From NCBI GenBank assembly GCA_012103325.1, contig WLWY01000009.1, forward strand, positions 1 through 64,000: a stretch of DNA of 64,000 bases, given 5' to 3'. The notes under the pieces are model-generated. The model made no database searches. It was not told where the DNA came from and saw nothing but the letters and a program-made list of their open reading frames with translations. Each line of letters opens with the position of its first letter. Position 1 is the stretch's first letter. Positions 25,834 to 33,665 of the stretch are shown piece by piece. This stretch comes from Alphaproteobacteria bacterium (GTDB lineage: Bacteria > Pseudomonadota > Alphaproteobacteria > UBA8366 > GCA-2717185). Both the position numbers and the translations under genes were made by a program.

Positions 25834-27519
25834 ATGAGCGTTAGCGAAAGCGCGGCAACACCGGGTGCGCCTTGGCGCATCCGGTTTGATTCGTGGTCTG
25901 TCGGCACGGTCGTGCTGGCGCTGATCCTGGTCTCGCCCGTCGTTGCGATTCTCGGGCTGGCGTTTCTGCCGACGGAGAATATCTGGCCGCACCTCGTTTC
26001 CACGGTTCTTGGCCGATACATTTCCAACACCCTTCTTCTGATGCTCGGCGTTGGGGCCGGCATCATGTTCGGCGGCGTATGCACGGCATGGGTCATCACG
26101 ATGTGCCGGTTCCCTGGGCGCCGTTTTTTCGAATGGGCCCTGCTGATTCCCATGGCCATGCCGGCCTACGTGGTCGCCTATGCCTATACGGATCTGCTGG
26201 AATATGCCGGTCCGATCCAAAGCGTGCTGCGGGACATATTCGGCTGGAGCAGCGCGCGCGATTACTGGTTTCCCGATATACGAACCATCGGCGGCGCCAT
26301 CTTCATGATGTCGCTGGTGCTGTATCCTTACGTCTATCTGCTGTCCCGCGCAGGCTTCCTCAGCCAGTCGATGTCGGTGCTCGAAGCGAGCCGCATGCTG
26401 GGCTACGGGCCCTGGCGGAGTTTCTGGAAGGTATCCTTGCCGTTGGCGCGGCCGGCCATCGCCGTCGGTGTGGCGCTGGCCCTGATGGAAACGTTGAACG
26501 ATTTCGGAACCACGGACTATTTCGCCGTGCAGACCTTCACCGTCGGCATCTACAACACCTGGCTTGGCATGAACAGCCTGCCGGGCGCGGCACAGCTTTC
26601 GGCCGTTTTGCTCGCCTTCGTGCTGGTGCTGATCGGGATCGAAAGGGCGGGCCGCCGGCATCAGCGGTTTCACGAAACGGCGGGACGCCATATGTCGCTG
26701 CCGAGCTACGAGTTGAAGGGCGTTCGCGCGACGGCGGCGATAATCATTTGTGCGATGCCGCTGATCTTCGGGTTCGTGGTTCCGGCCTGGATCCTCGGCG
26801 GCTATGCGGTCGCGAATTACGAGACGACATTGAACAACAACTTCGTCGCACTGGTTCAAAACAGCGTTCTGCTGTCGGCCGGCGCGGCGGCGTTGGCGCT
26901 CTTGATCGCGTTGTTCCTGAACTATGGCGCGCGTTTGAGCGGCGGTGCCGTCGTGAAGGTGGCGTCCCGGTTCGCGAGCATCGGCTATGCGGTTCCCGGT
27001 GCGGTTCTGGCAGTCGGTGTGATCATGCCGATTGCATGGTTCGACAAAACCGTCGATGCCGTGTCGACGGCGCTGTTCGGCGTTTCGACCGGCTTGATCG
27101 TCAGCGGCACCATCGCCGCCCTGCTGTTTGCCTATGTCGTTCGCTTCATGGCGGTATCGCACGGCGCGATCGAAGCCGGTTTGAGCCGCATCACGCCGAG
27201 CATGGACGATGCGTCCCGGAATTTGGGGGCGACGGCGGCAGCGACCTTGCGCCGCGTTCATATCCCGATGATCCGCGGCAGCGCCTTGACCGCGATGCTT
27301 CTGGTCTTCGTCGAGACCATGAAAGAACTGCCGATGACCTTGCTGTTGCGGCCGTTCAACTACAACACCTTGGCGACCTTTGCCTATCAGTATGCGAGCG
27401 ACGAGCAGATCGAGGAGGCGGCCCTGGCGGCGCTGGCGATCGTGTTCGCGGGGTTGGGACCGGTGATCCTTCTGTCGCTTGCGATACGACGTTCCCGTCC
27501 GGGCCACGACCCGCAATAG
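25834..27519 (+). CDS. Iron ABC transporter permease (FbpB-like, fused two-domain)
   Basis: A 561-residue inner-membrane protein with about 12 membrane segments, made of two repeated binding-protein-dependent permease domains. Each half carries an EAA loop: EASRMLGYGPWRSFWKVSLP near 195 and DASRNLGATAAATLRRVHIP near 460, which dock the ATPase. It works with the substrate-binding protein just upstream. No ATPase gene follows: the next gene is on the other strand, so the ATPase must be encoded elsewhere. Confidence 0.92.
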   Translation: MSVSESAATPGAPWRIRFDSWSVGTVVLALILVSPVVAILGLAFLPTENIWPHLVSTVLGRYISNTLLLMLGVGAGIMFGGVCTAWVITMCRFPGRRFFEWALLIPMAMPAYVVAYAYTDLLEYAGPIQSVLRDIFGWSSARDYWFPDIRTIGGAIFMMSLVLYPYVYLLSRAGFLSQSMSVLEASRMLGYGPWRSFWKVSLPLARPAIAVGVALALMETLNDFGTTDYFAVQTFTVGIYNTWLGMNSLPGAAQLSAVLLAFVLVLIGIERAGRRHQRFHETAGRHMSLPSYELKGVRATAAIIICAMPLIFGFVVPAWILGGYAVANYETTLNNNFVALVQNSVLLSAGAAALALLIALFLNYGARLSGGAVVKVASRFASIGYAVPGAVLAVGVIMPIAWFDKTVDAVSTALFGVSTGLIVSGTIAALLFAYVVRFMAVSHGAIEAGLSRITPSMDDASRNLGATAAATLRRVHIPMIRGSALTAMLLVFVETMKELPMTLLLRPFNYNTLATFAYQYASDEQIEEAALAALAIVFAGLGPVILLSLAIRRSRPGHDPQ

Positions 27520-27527
27520 GCAGCCCG

Positions 27528-28049
27528 CTAGGCAGCCCGCAACAGCTGAATCTTCATCAGCAGAACCTGATAGATGTCGAGGCCCGTAATACTCGAGATT
27601 TCCTGATAGGACATCTTCGTTTCCCGAACCAGTGTCCAGGCATGCCGGTGCGGTTCCATCTTGGCGTTGCTGCGCCGGGCCTGACGGGGCGGTGGCGGTG
27701 GGGGCCGCTTGTTCTTTCTGTCGAGGCCGCGTTCTTCCGCTTCCTGACGGGCCGCATCGCGCCGCTGTTTTTCCAGATAGATCTGGTAGTCCGTCATATG
27801 GACGAAGGCGGCGAGATCCCGCGCGAACTTCGACGTGTCGGCATTGGGCTGCGCCGTCTGCGACTGCGTGGCGCCGGTCGCCGCTTCCTCAAGCGTCAGC
27901 CCGTGGCGCGAGGCAAGCCGTTCCGCCGCGGCGAGCGCATTGTCCCGCTCCCCCGGAAAGGGGCTTTCCTTGGCCAGTTTGAGCAGATTGTGAAAGCGAA
28001 CCTGCTCATCCGGTGTCAGTCGCTTGCTAATGGGATGTCCCCGACACTG
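27528..28049 (-). CDS. DUF2786-containing protein
   Basis: About 173 residues from ATG 28049; an in-frame GTG at 28091 lies inside the arm of the neighbouring element and is less likely. The N-terminal part (LLKLAKESPFPGERDNALAA, then AERLASRHGLTLEEA) matches the DUF2786 helical domain. A proline-rich linker (RPPPPPPRQARR) is followed by a short C-terminal region with a possible helix-turn-helix (MSYQEISSITGLDIYQVLL). This suggests a DNA-associated protein, but no function is known. It is convergent with the iron permease, 8 bases apart. Confidence 0.7.
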   Translation of the reverse strand, partial: QCRGHPISKRLTPDEQVRFHNLLKLAKESPFPGERDNALAAAERLASRHGLTLEEAATGATQSQTAQPNADTSKFARDLAAFVHMTDYQIYLEKQRRDAARQEAEERGLDRKNKRPPPPPPRQARRSNAKMEPHRHAWTLVRETKMSYQEISSITGLDIYQVLLMKIQLLRAA

Positions 28050-28082
28050 CATCGAATACAGGGCTTTAGTATAACAGCCGGT

Positions 28083-28347
28083 GGTGGACACAGTCTAACA
28101 TATGGTAGCGCTACGACGCTTGCCGAGTTCACCGGTTAGGCGCGCGATGCGCCGCGATGCGGGGCCATCGCAAGCGTCGCGTAACGCAGCCGGTGAGCTC
28201 GGGAAGCCGCCCTTTGGGTCGCCTATCCAGGTCTCTCGGGGCGTCGAACGTCCTTGCCGATGGCACCGCATCGCCGGCGGACCTTCTCCTGCCGAGAAAC
28301 CGGGATAGGGGATCGTAGCGCTACCATATGTTAGACTGTGCCCACTA
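28083..28347. mobile_element. Structured-core element A, with ~33-bp inverted arms
   Basis: Arms of about 33 bases (GTGGACACAGTCTAACATAT and on to GCTACGA, nearly perfectly inverted at 28313-28347) enclose a ~195-base core. The core has GGTTAGG, CGCCGCGATGC with CATCGCA, ACGCAGCC, a CCC/GGGTCG hairpin, then CCTTGCCGATGGCACC, CATCGCC, GCGG and CTCCTGCC. Every one of these blocks appears in the same order in the element at 54684-54951, whose arms are unrelated in sequence. No convincing protein is encoded. It is a non-autonomous mobile element, a structured RNA, or both. Confidence 0.7.
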
Positions 28348-28371
28348 GGGTTGCCTACTTGTATGGGGGGC

Positions 28372-29421
28372 CTATGCCGCCTCGTCGATTTTCGAATGCA
28401 GGCGCTGCGCGGCGATGCGTTCCGCCGCCATATCGGTCGAAATACCGTCAGCATCGGCGCGGGCAAAGACTTCCAGCAAGGTGTCGTAGATGCGGGAGAC
28501 CTGATCGAACGCCTGTGCCTGATTGTAGTCCGGACCTTCGTTGGCGATGTTGATGACGCCGCCGGCATTGATGGCATAGTCCGGCGCATACAGGATGCCC
28601 GCTTGCGCCAGCGCATCGGCGTGACGGCTTTCGGCCAGTTGATTGTTGGCCGAACCCGCAACGATCGTGGCCCGCAGGCGCGGTATCGTATCGTCATTGA
28701 TGACGGCGCCCAGCGCACAGGGCGCAAAGATATCGACATCCAAATCATAGACCGCGCCGGGGTCCACGGAGGTGGCGCCGAACGCCGCACCGGCCTTCGC
28801 AAGGCGCGTGCGGTCGATATCCGCGACATAGAGAACCACACCTTCTGCGGCAAGCAGGCGGCACAGCTCGTATCCGACATGGCCGAGACCCTGCACGGCG
28901 ACGCCGATCCCTTTAAGATCGTCGCGGCCGAGCCTGGCATGGACCGCGGCTTTGATACCGACGAACACGCCCCATGCCGTTGCCGGTGAGGGATCGCCGC
29001 TGCCGCCTTCCGCAATGCCCGAGACGTGACGGGTTTCCCGGCGCACGATCTCCATATCAGCCGGGCTCGTGCCGACATCTTCGGCAATGATGTAGCGGCC
29101 GCCGAGGGAATCGACGAAACGCCCCATGGCGCGCCACAGCGCCTCGGACTTGTCGGTTGCCGGATCGCCGATGATGACCGATTTCCCGCCGCCGAAGGGC
29201 AGGCCGGCAAGCGCGGATTTGTAGGACATGCCGCGCGACAGCCGAAGCGCGTCGGTCAGCGCCTCGTCTTCGCTGGCATAGGGCCACATGCGGCAACCGC
29301 CGACGGCGGCCCCGCGAGCGGTATTGTGAATGGCAATAATCGCGCGTAGCCCGGAATCCGGATCGGCATGAAAAACGACGGATTGATGATTATCGAATGA
29401 GGAATTGTCGAAAACAGTCAT
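28372..29421 (-). CDS. Glu/Leu/Phe/Val dehydrogenase (leucine dehydrogenase-like)
   Basis: A 349-residue amino-acid dehydrogenase. The N-terminal catalytic domain has AAVGGCRMWPYASEDEALTD and PFGGGKSVIIGDP with the active lysine. The NAD domain has GVAVQGLGHVGYELCRLLAA with the dinucleotide fold, and LAPCALGAV-like FAPCALGAVINDDTI with VAGSANNQL. It deaminates a branched-chain or aromatic amino acid to the 2-oxo acid. It is a single gene with an AT-rich promoter region upstream (29422-29616). Confidence 0.92.
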   Translation of the reverse strand: MTVFDNSSFDNHQSVVFHADPDSGLRAIIAIHNTARGAAVGGCRMWPYASEDEALTDALRLSRGMSYKSALAGLPFGGGKSVIIGDPATDKSEALWRAMGRFVDSLGGRYIIAEDVGTSPADMEIVRRETRHVSGIAEGGSGDPSPATAWGVFVGIKAAVHARLGRDDLKGIGVAVQGLGHVGYELCRLLAAEGVVLYVADIDRTRLAKAGAAFGATSVDPGAVYDLDVDIFAPCALGAVINDDTIPRLRATIVAGSANNQLAESRHADALAQAGILYAPDYAINAGGVINIANEGPDYNQAQAFDQVSRIYDTLLEVFARADADGISTDMAAERIAAQRLHSKIDEAA

Positions 29422-29616
29422 TGAATTTCTCTTCGTGCCATTCAGACGTAATGAAACATAATATATTATTTGAATACGGTTTCAGTATTATTAAAGTCCA
29501 TTTTGACAATCGCACGAATTGTTGTTCGAAAGTTATGATTACATAATTTTAGTTCTTCGAATTCGGCCTGATTGTAAGTTAATTGCGACGCCTCAGCCTT
29601 TGGGCTGTAATGCCGC
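29422..29616. other. AT-rich intergenic spacer, likely promoter of the leucine dehydrogenase-like gene
   Basis: About 195 bases, markedly more AT-rich than the surroundings, between the minus-strand dehydrogenase start and the twin-hairpin repeat. It contains several A/T runs suited to promoters on the minus strand. No gene, riboswitch or repeat was recognised in it. Confidence 0.4.
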
Positions 29617-29747
29617 TAGTGTCCTGATCGTGAAATTCAAAGGATTGAATTTCTCGTGAATCAGCACACTAACTATTTGAATCTAGTGTGATTCAGATCC
29701 TAAAGTTAGTCGCATTCAATGCGACGAATTTCAGAATCATCACACTA
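29617..29747. repeat. 131-bp twin-hairpin repeat, copy 2
   Basis: Same length and ends (TAGTGT, ACACTA) as the copy at 9167-9297. Hairpin 1 pairs CTGATCGTGAAATTC with GAATTTCTCGTGAATCAG. In hairpin 2 the inner stem is AGTCGCA with TGCGACG where copy 1 has ACTCGCA with TGCGAGT, so most differences sit in paired bases while pairing is largely kept. It lies upstream of the racemase-fold gene, about 50 bases from its start. Confidence 0.8.
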
Positions 29748-29797
29748 GGGAATGCGCGCTGCGTTGGCGCTGGGTCCAGGATAACGGGGGGAACGGA

Positions 29798-30553
29798 ATG
29801 GGAGACTATCTGGGGTATCGGGCGAAGATGGGGGTCACCACGCCGTCGACGAATACGGTCGTGCAGCCGGAATATGACAGCATGCGGCCGCCCGGAGTCA
29901 CAAACCATCTCGGGCGTATGCATATCCCCAATATCAAGATCCACGACAATGACAGCTTCGATGAATCGATCCGGCTGATCGACGCCGGGCTCGACGATGC
30001 GGTCGACCGTGTGATGACCTGCGATCCCGATTATCTCGTGCTCGGCATATCCGCCCTGTCGGTCTGGGGCGGCACCTTGCAGTCCGTCGAGGATCTCAAG
30101 CAGCGGATGAAGGACCGCGCCGGTCGGGATATCGGCGTATCCACCGCCGTGGACGGGGTCCGCGAGGCGTTGAAGCTGCATGGCGTGAAGAAGAAAATAT
30201 CCATCATGGAGCCGTATTTCGCCTCGATCGAGCCGCGCATGGGTGGCGTCATGAAAGAGCTGGGATATGAGATCGTGAAGTACGGGCACATGCAGGGCGG
30301 CAGCCCGGCAACCTATTCCCACGTTACCGAACAAGACATGATCGGAGCGATCAAGTCGATCGATGATCCGGAGGTGGAATGCCTTGTGCAGTTCGGCGCG
30401 GCGCTGCCGATGGCCCATATTGCTGACGAGGCGGAACGCTGGCTCAACAAGCCGGTTATCAGCATCAATGTGGTGACCTATTGGCACGGCTTGCGGGCGA
30501 TGGGGATCAACGATCAATTCACCGGCTTCACGCAACTCTTCTCCCGCTTCTAG
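29798..30553 (+). CDS. Asp/Glu racemase-fold protein (maleate isomerase/arylmalonate decarboxylase-like)
   Basis: A 251-residue protein with the start MGVTTPSTNTVVQPEYDSMR typical of maleate cis-trans isomerases, KISIMEPYFASIEPRMGGVM in the middle and KPVISINVVTYWHGLRAMGI near the end. The two loops that normally hold the catalytic cysteines read GISALSVWGG and VQFGAALPM, so neither cysteine is present. It may therefore be a decarboxylase-like or non-catalytic member, or use another nucleophile. It begins a plus-strand run with the DUF1445 and nucleoside hydrolase genes. Confidence 0.8.
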   Translation: MGDYLGYRAKMGVTTPSTNTVVQPEYDSMRPPGVTNHLGRMHIPNIKIHDNDSFDESIRLIDAGLDDAVDRVMTCDPDYLVLGISALSVWGGTLQSVEDLKQRMKDRAGRDIGVSTAVDGVREALKLHGVKKKISIMEPYFASIEPRMGGVMKELGYEIVKYGHMQGGSPATYSHVTEQDMIGAIKSIDDPEVECLVQFGAALPMAHIADEAERWLNKPVISINVVTYWHGLRAMGINDQFTGFTQLFSRF

Positions 30554-30607
30554 TACATTCGCATCGCCATGCTAGGATGAGCCCGTCGAAAAGACGGGAG
30601 ACGTAAC

Positions 30608-31426
30608 ATGGACGATATGATCGGGCGTGGCGGTGACCGCGAGTCGGTGCTTCAGGCGGCGAAGACTCTGCGTGAGGAAGTTCGTGCGGGACGCTGGCGC
30701 AAGCGGACGACGGGCATGGCGCGGGGCATCGTCCAGGGCAACCTTGTCATCCTGCCGGCGGAAAACGCCGAGGATTTCCAGAAATTCTGCGAGCGCAATC
30801 CGAAGCCGTGTCCGCTCATCGGCATGACCGAACCGGGCGACCCGAGCGTGCCGGCTTTGGGTGACGATATCGACCTGCGTACCGACCTATCCGGTTATCG
30901 GATCTTCGAGCACGGCACGGCGACGAGGGAGGTGCACGACATCTCCGATTACTGGCAAGACGACTTTGTCGGCTTCGTGCTCGGCTGTTCCTATTCCTTC
31001 GAAGAAGCGCTGATGCAGGACGGGTTGACGATGCGCCATATCGAGAACGGCACCAAGGCGTATGTCTATCTGACGAACGTTCCGACCAAACCGGCCGGCC
31101 CGTTCCGCGGCCCGACCATCGTGTCGATGCGGCCCTTCACGCCGCCGGATGCGATCCGCGCCATCGAGATCACCTCGCGTTTTCCCGATGTCCATGGCGC
31201 ACCGATCCATTTCGGCGATCCCTCGATGATCGGCATCGACGATATTCTCGATCCCTATTCGGGTCCGCCGCCGGAAATCCGGCCGGGTGAGGTACCGGTA
31301 TTCTGGGCCTGCGGTGTGACCCCGCAAGCCGTTATGGAAGAGGCGAAGCTGCCCTTTGCCATCACGCATAATCCGGGTCACATGCTGATCACGGATCGGC
31401 TCAACGCCGAATTCTCGACCGCCTGA
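30608..31426 (+). CDS. DUF1445/YcsI-like putative hydro-lyase (D-glutamate cyclase family)
   Basis: A 272-residue protein of the YcsI/DUF1445 family. Recognisable parts are MARGIVQGNLVILPAENAED, the block CPLIGMTEPGDPSVPALGDD, DFVGFVLGCSYSFEEALMQD, IVSMRPFTPPDAIRAIEITS and the C-terminal PVFWACGVTPQAVMEEAKLP with ITHNPGHMLITD. Mammalian relatives are D-glutamate cyclases, and bacterial ones are annotated as hydro-lyases, often beside amino-acid-derived acid catabolism. It lies 54 bases after the racemase-fold gene. Confidence 0.9.
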   Translation: MDDMIGRGGDRESVLQAAKTLREEVRAGRWRKRTTGMARGIVQGNLVILPAENAEDFQKFCERNPKPCPLIGMTEPGDPSVPALGDDIDLRTDLSGYRIFEHGTATREVHDISDYWQDDFVGFVLGCSYSFEEALMQDGLTMRHIENGTKAYVYLTNVPTKPAGPFRGPTIVSMRPFTPPDAIRAIEITSRFPDVHGAPIHFGDPSMIGIDDILDPYSGPPPEIRPGEVPVFWACGVTPQAVMEEAKLPFAITHNPGHMLITDRLNAEFSTA

Positions 31427-31448
31427 TAGGCTAAGGGGTTAAGTCCAC

Positions 31449-32393
31449 ATGACACCGAGGCCGGTCATTATCGATTGCGACCCCGGGCAGGACGACGCTG
31501 TCGCGTTGCTGATGGCGCTTGCCTCGCCGGAGTCGCTCAAGGTGCTGGGGATTACCTGCGTGGCTGGCAACGTCCCGCTGGATTTGACGCAGCGCAATGC
31601 GCGGCGCGTTTGCGTGTTGGCGGGGCGGCCCGATATGCCGGTCTTCGCAGGCTGTCCGCGCCCGCTCATCCGGCCGCTGGGAACGGCGGAAGCCGTGCAT
31701 GGTCAGACGGGTCTCGACGGATCGGGTTTGCCGGAAGAACCCGCCATGCCGTTGCAGGATCGTCATGCCGTTGACTTCATCATCGACACCTGCCTGTCGG
31801 CGGAAGATGGCGAGATCACCCTATGCCCGCTTGGCCCGCTAACGAATATTGCCGTCGCCATCGTCAAGGCGCCGCAGATCGTACCCAAGATCCGTGAGAT
31901 CGTGTTCATGGGCGGTGCGGCGCTCGGGCCCGGCAACCGCACGCCGATGGCCGAGTTCAACATCGTGACCGACCCGCATGCGGCGCAGGTGGTTTTCGAG
32001 TCCGGTGCGCCGTTGGTGATGTTCGGGCTTGATGTGACACACACGGTCATCACGACGCCGGCGCGGCTGGACGCGATCCGCGCCATCGGAACGCCTGTCG
32101 CGGCGGCGGTTACCGGCATGCTCACCTTTTACGACCGCCACGATATCGAGCGCTACGGCGATCCCGGTGCGCCACTGCACGATCCCTGCGTGATCGCCTG
32201 GTTGCTTAAGCCGGAACTGTTCCGCGGCAAGGACGTGCATCTTGCGGTCGAGACGAATTCGCCGCTGACCATGGGCCGGACGGTCGCCGACTGGTGGGGC
32301 GTCACCGGCAACGCACCCAACGCGACAGTCATGGACCGCGCCGACTCCGACGGATTCTACGCGCTGGTGGTGGACCGGCTGTCTCGGTTGTAG
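31449..32393 (+). CDS. Nucleoside hydrolase (inosine-uridine preferring type)
   Basis: A 314-residue hydrolase with the Ca2+-binding N-terminal motif IIDCDPGQDDAVALL (D9, D11, D15, D16), PLTNIAVAI, FMGGAALGPGNRTPMAEFNI and the late HDPCVIAWLL with the catalytic-site histidine and aspartate. It cleaves N-glycosidic bonds of nucleosides to ribose and base. It follows the DUF1445 gene by 22 bases and is probably in the same transcript. Its TAG stop overlaps the first base of the MITE at 32393. Confidence 0.92.
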   Translation: MTPRPVIIDCDPGQDDAVALLMALASPESLKVLGITCVAGNVPLDLTQRNARRVCVLAGRPDMPVFAGCPRPLIRPLGTAEAVHGQTGLDGSGLPEEPAMPLQDRHAVDFIIDTCLSAEDGEITLCPLGPLTNIAVAIVKAPQIVPKIREIVFMGGAALGPGNRTPMAEFNIVTDPHAAQVVFESGAPLVMFGLDVTHTVITTPARLDAIRAIGTPVAAAVTGMLTFYDRHDIERYGDPGAPLHDPCVIAWLLKPELFRGKDVHLAVETNSPLTMGRTVADWWGVTGNAPNATVMDRADSDGFYALVVDRLSRL

Positions 32394-32589
32394 AGACCTC
32401 TGCGCAATTGTGGATGGAGCCGCCGTCCACCCCCACCTTAATCCTGAAATGCCTCTGATGGACATTTCAGCCCCTCAAGGGGGAGGAGACTAACTTATTA
32501 ATCTAAATGAATTATCCCTTCCCCCTTGTGGGGGAAGGCTAGGATGGGGGGTGAAACGGTGTCGGTAACACAATTTTGCAAAGGCCTCC
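32393..32589. mobile_element. MITE-like palindromic element, copy 2 (best-preserved ends)
   Basis: Ends are GAGACCTCTGCGCAATTGTG and, inverted, GAGGCCTTTGCAAAATTGTG, closely resembling the terminal repeats GGAGACCTCTGCGAAA of the IS5-type element at 42264. The interior has GGAGCCGCCGTCCACCCC, a CCCCTCAAGGGGGAGG segment, CCTTCCCCCTTGTGGGGGAA, and a CACCCCC/GGGGGTG outer pairing. It occupies the gap between two convergent genes. Confidence 0.75.
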
Positions 32590-32596
32590 TTATAGG

Positions 32597-33196
32597 TCAG
32601 TCCCACGCGAGCGCTCGCTCGACGAAGTCCAGGCGGTCCTGGCCCCAGAACGGTTCGCCATCAATGATGTAGGTCGGCGCGCCGAAGACCTGACGCTCGA
32701 TCCCTTCTTCGGTATAGGCGTCGTAGGCCGCGCCGGTCTCGTCCGACTTGCTGGCCGCGAGGAGGGCCGCGCCGTCCATGCCTTGCGCGTTCGCGACTGC
32801 GATAACCGTGTCTTCGTCGGCGATGTTCTGCTCCTCCGCCCAGACAGCCCGGAGCATGGCGTTCGAAAGCCGGCCGGTATCGAGCCCCTGCTTGTCGGCG
32901 GCGATGACCATACGGTTGGCGTTGGTGTCGTCGACAGGGAAGAAGGCGGGTTCCAGAGTGATCTCGACGCCCAGATGATCGCGCCAGCGCTTCAGTTCGA
33001 ACATGCGGTAGCGCTTGCGCTGCTCCGCGCGCTTGCCCAGCGGCAGGCCGCCGGACAGCGGAAAGATCTTGCCCAGATTGACCGGCCGATAATTGATCGT
33101 CGCACCGGCCGCCTTGGCGAGCTCGTGAATCCGGACTGAGCCGAGATAAGTCCAGGGCGAAGCGTGCGTGTAGAAATAGTCGATGCTTTTGCTCAT
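32597..33196 (-). CDS. 2-hydroxychromene-2-carboxylate isomerase family protein, paralogue
   Basis: A 199-residue kappa-GST-type protein. The N-terminus FYTHASPWTYLGSVRIHELA has the glutathione-contacting serine in SPWTY. The middle holds ATINYRPVNLGKIFPLSGGL, and the end has RQVFGAPTYIIDGEPFWGQD, the family signature. It is more typical of HCCA isomerase than the paralogue at 14673. It is monocistronic on the minus strand, downstream of the cassette remnant at 33305. Confidence 0.9.
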   Translation of the reverse strand: MSKSIDYFYTHASPWTYLGSVRIHELAKAAGATINYRPVNLGKIFPLSGGLPLGKRAEQRKRYRMFELKRWRDHLGVEITLEPAFFPVDDTNANRMVIAADKQGLDTGRLSNAMLRAVWAEEQNIADEDTVIAVANAQGMDGAALLAASKSDETGAAYDAYTEEGIERQVFGAPTYIIDGEPFWGQDRLDFVERALAWD

Positions 33197-33304
33197 GGGG
33201 AAACCTTTAAGATGGTGCTGCAGTCCGTATTCTATCCCTTTCGCGGCGGTGTGGTAATCGTATATGACGCAACTGCGTTATGTGGGATGAGGTGTTAGCC
33301 AACA

Positions 33305-33665
33305 CGTTATTGCGTCATCCTCAGCCCCACATTCCGTCATCCTCAGCCCCACATTCCGTCATCCTCAACCCCACATTCCGTCATCCTCAACCCCACATTC
33401 CGTCACCCTCAGCTTGACTGAGGATCCAGTCCGCCTTCTGAATTGCTACCTTGCCGGTTTAGCTTCTCTTCCAACGTTGGGGATCACACTTCATATTGCG
33501 CAGTTGAAGCACTGGAACCGTGCATGGAAGGTCGAATTCATTAAGCGCGACACCCCGAGTGGGAGGACATTTTCGAGCGGCTCTAAGGTTTCACCGTGGC
33601 CTGGATCCTCGATCAAGTCGAGGATGACGGTTGGTGTTTTTTTGGTGACATCCTCGTGAGGATGT
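33305..33665. repeat. REP/GIY-YIG cassette remnant, copy c
   Basis: Tandem units of about 22 bases (CGTCATCCTCAACCCCACAT type, 33312-33410), then GTCACCCTCAGCTTGACTGA with GAGGATCCAG, a decayed GIY-YIG gene end (33430-33590), an inverted palindrome GGATCCTCGATCAAGTCGAG (33602-33621) and a short terminal half-palindrome pair ACATCCTCGTGAGGATGT. It occupies the intergenic space before the DMFase-like gene, whose stop lies at its right edge. Confidence 0.75.
33430..33587 (+). pseudogene. GIY-YIG nuclease 3' fragment, frameshifted
   Basis: The plus strand encodes AQLKHWNRAWKVEFIKRDTP, the counterpart of KQLKHWNRPWKVALIEQNNP in the intact gene at 46101. It then needs a one-base shift to read EWEDIFERL and stop, matching the WEDLYEQF end of the intact protein. 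The N-terminal catalytic half is absent. It is thus a truncated, frameshifted remnant inside cassette copy c. Confidence 0.75.

Noticed and set aside
25777..27516. A 579-codon minus-strand frame opposite the iron permease
   Set aside because: The plus strand gives a clear membrane protein; the antisense peptide is R/H/Q-rich and featureless.
28095..29210. A 371-codon minus-strand frame over the leucine dehydrogenase-like gene and element A
   Set aside because: It is in another frame on the same strand as the real dehydrogenase, which has all motifs; the part inside element A is not conserved as protein in element B.
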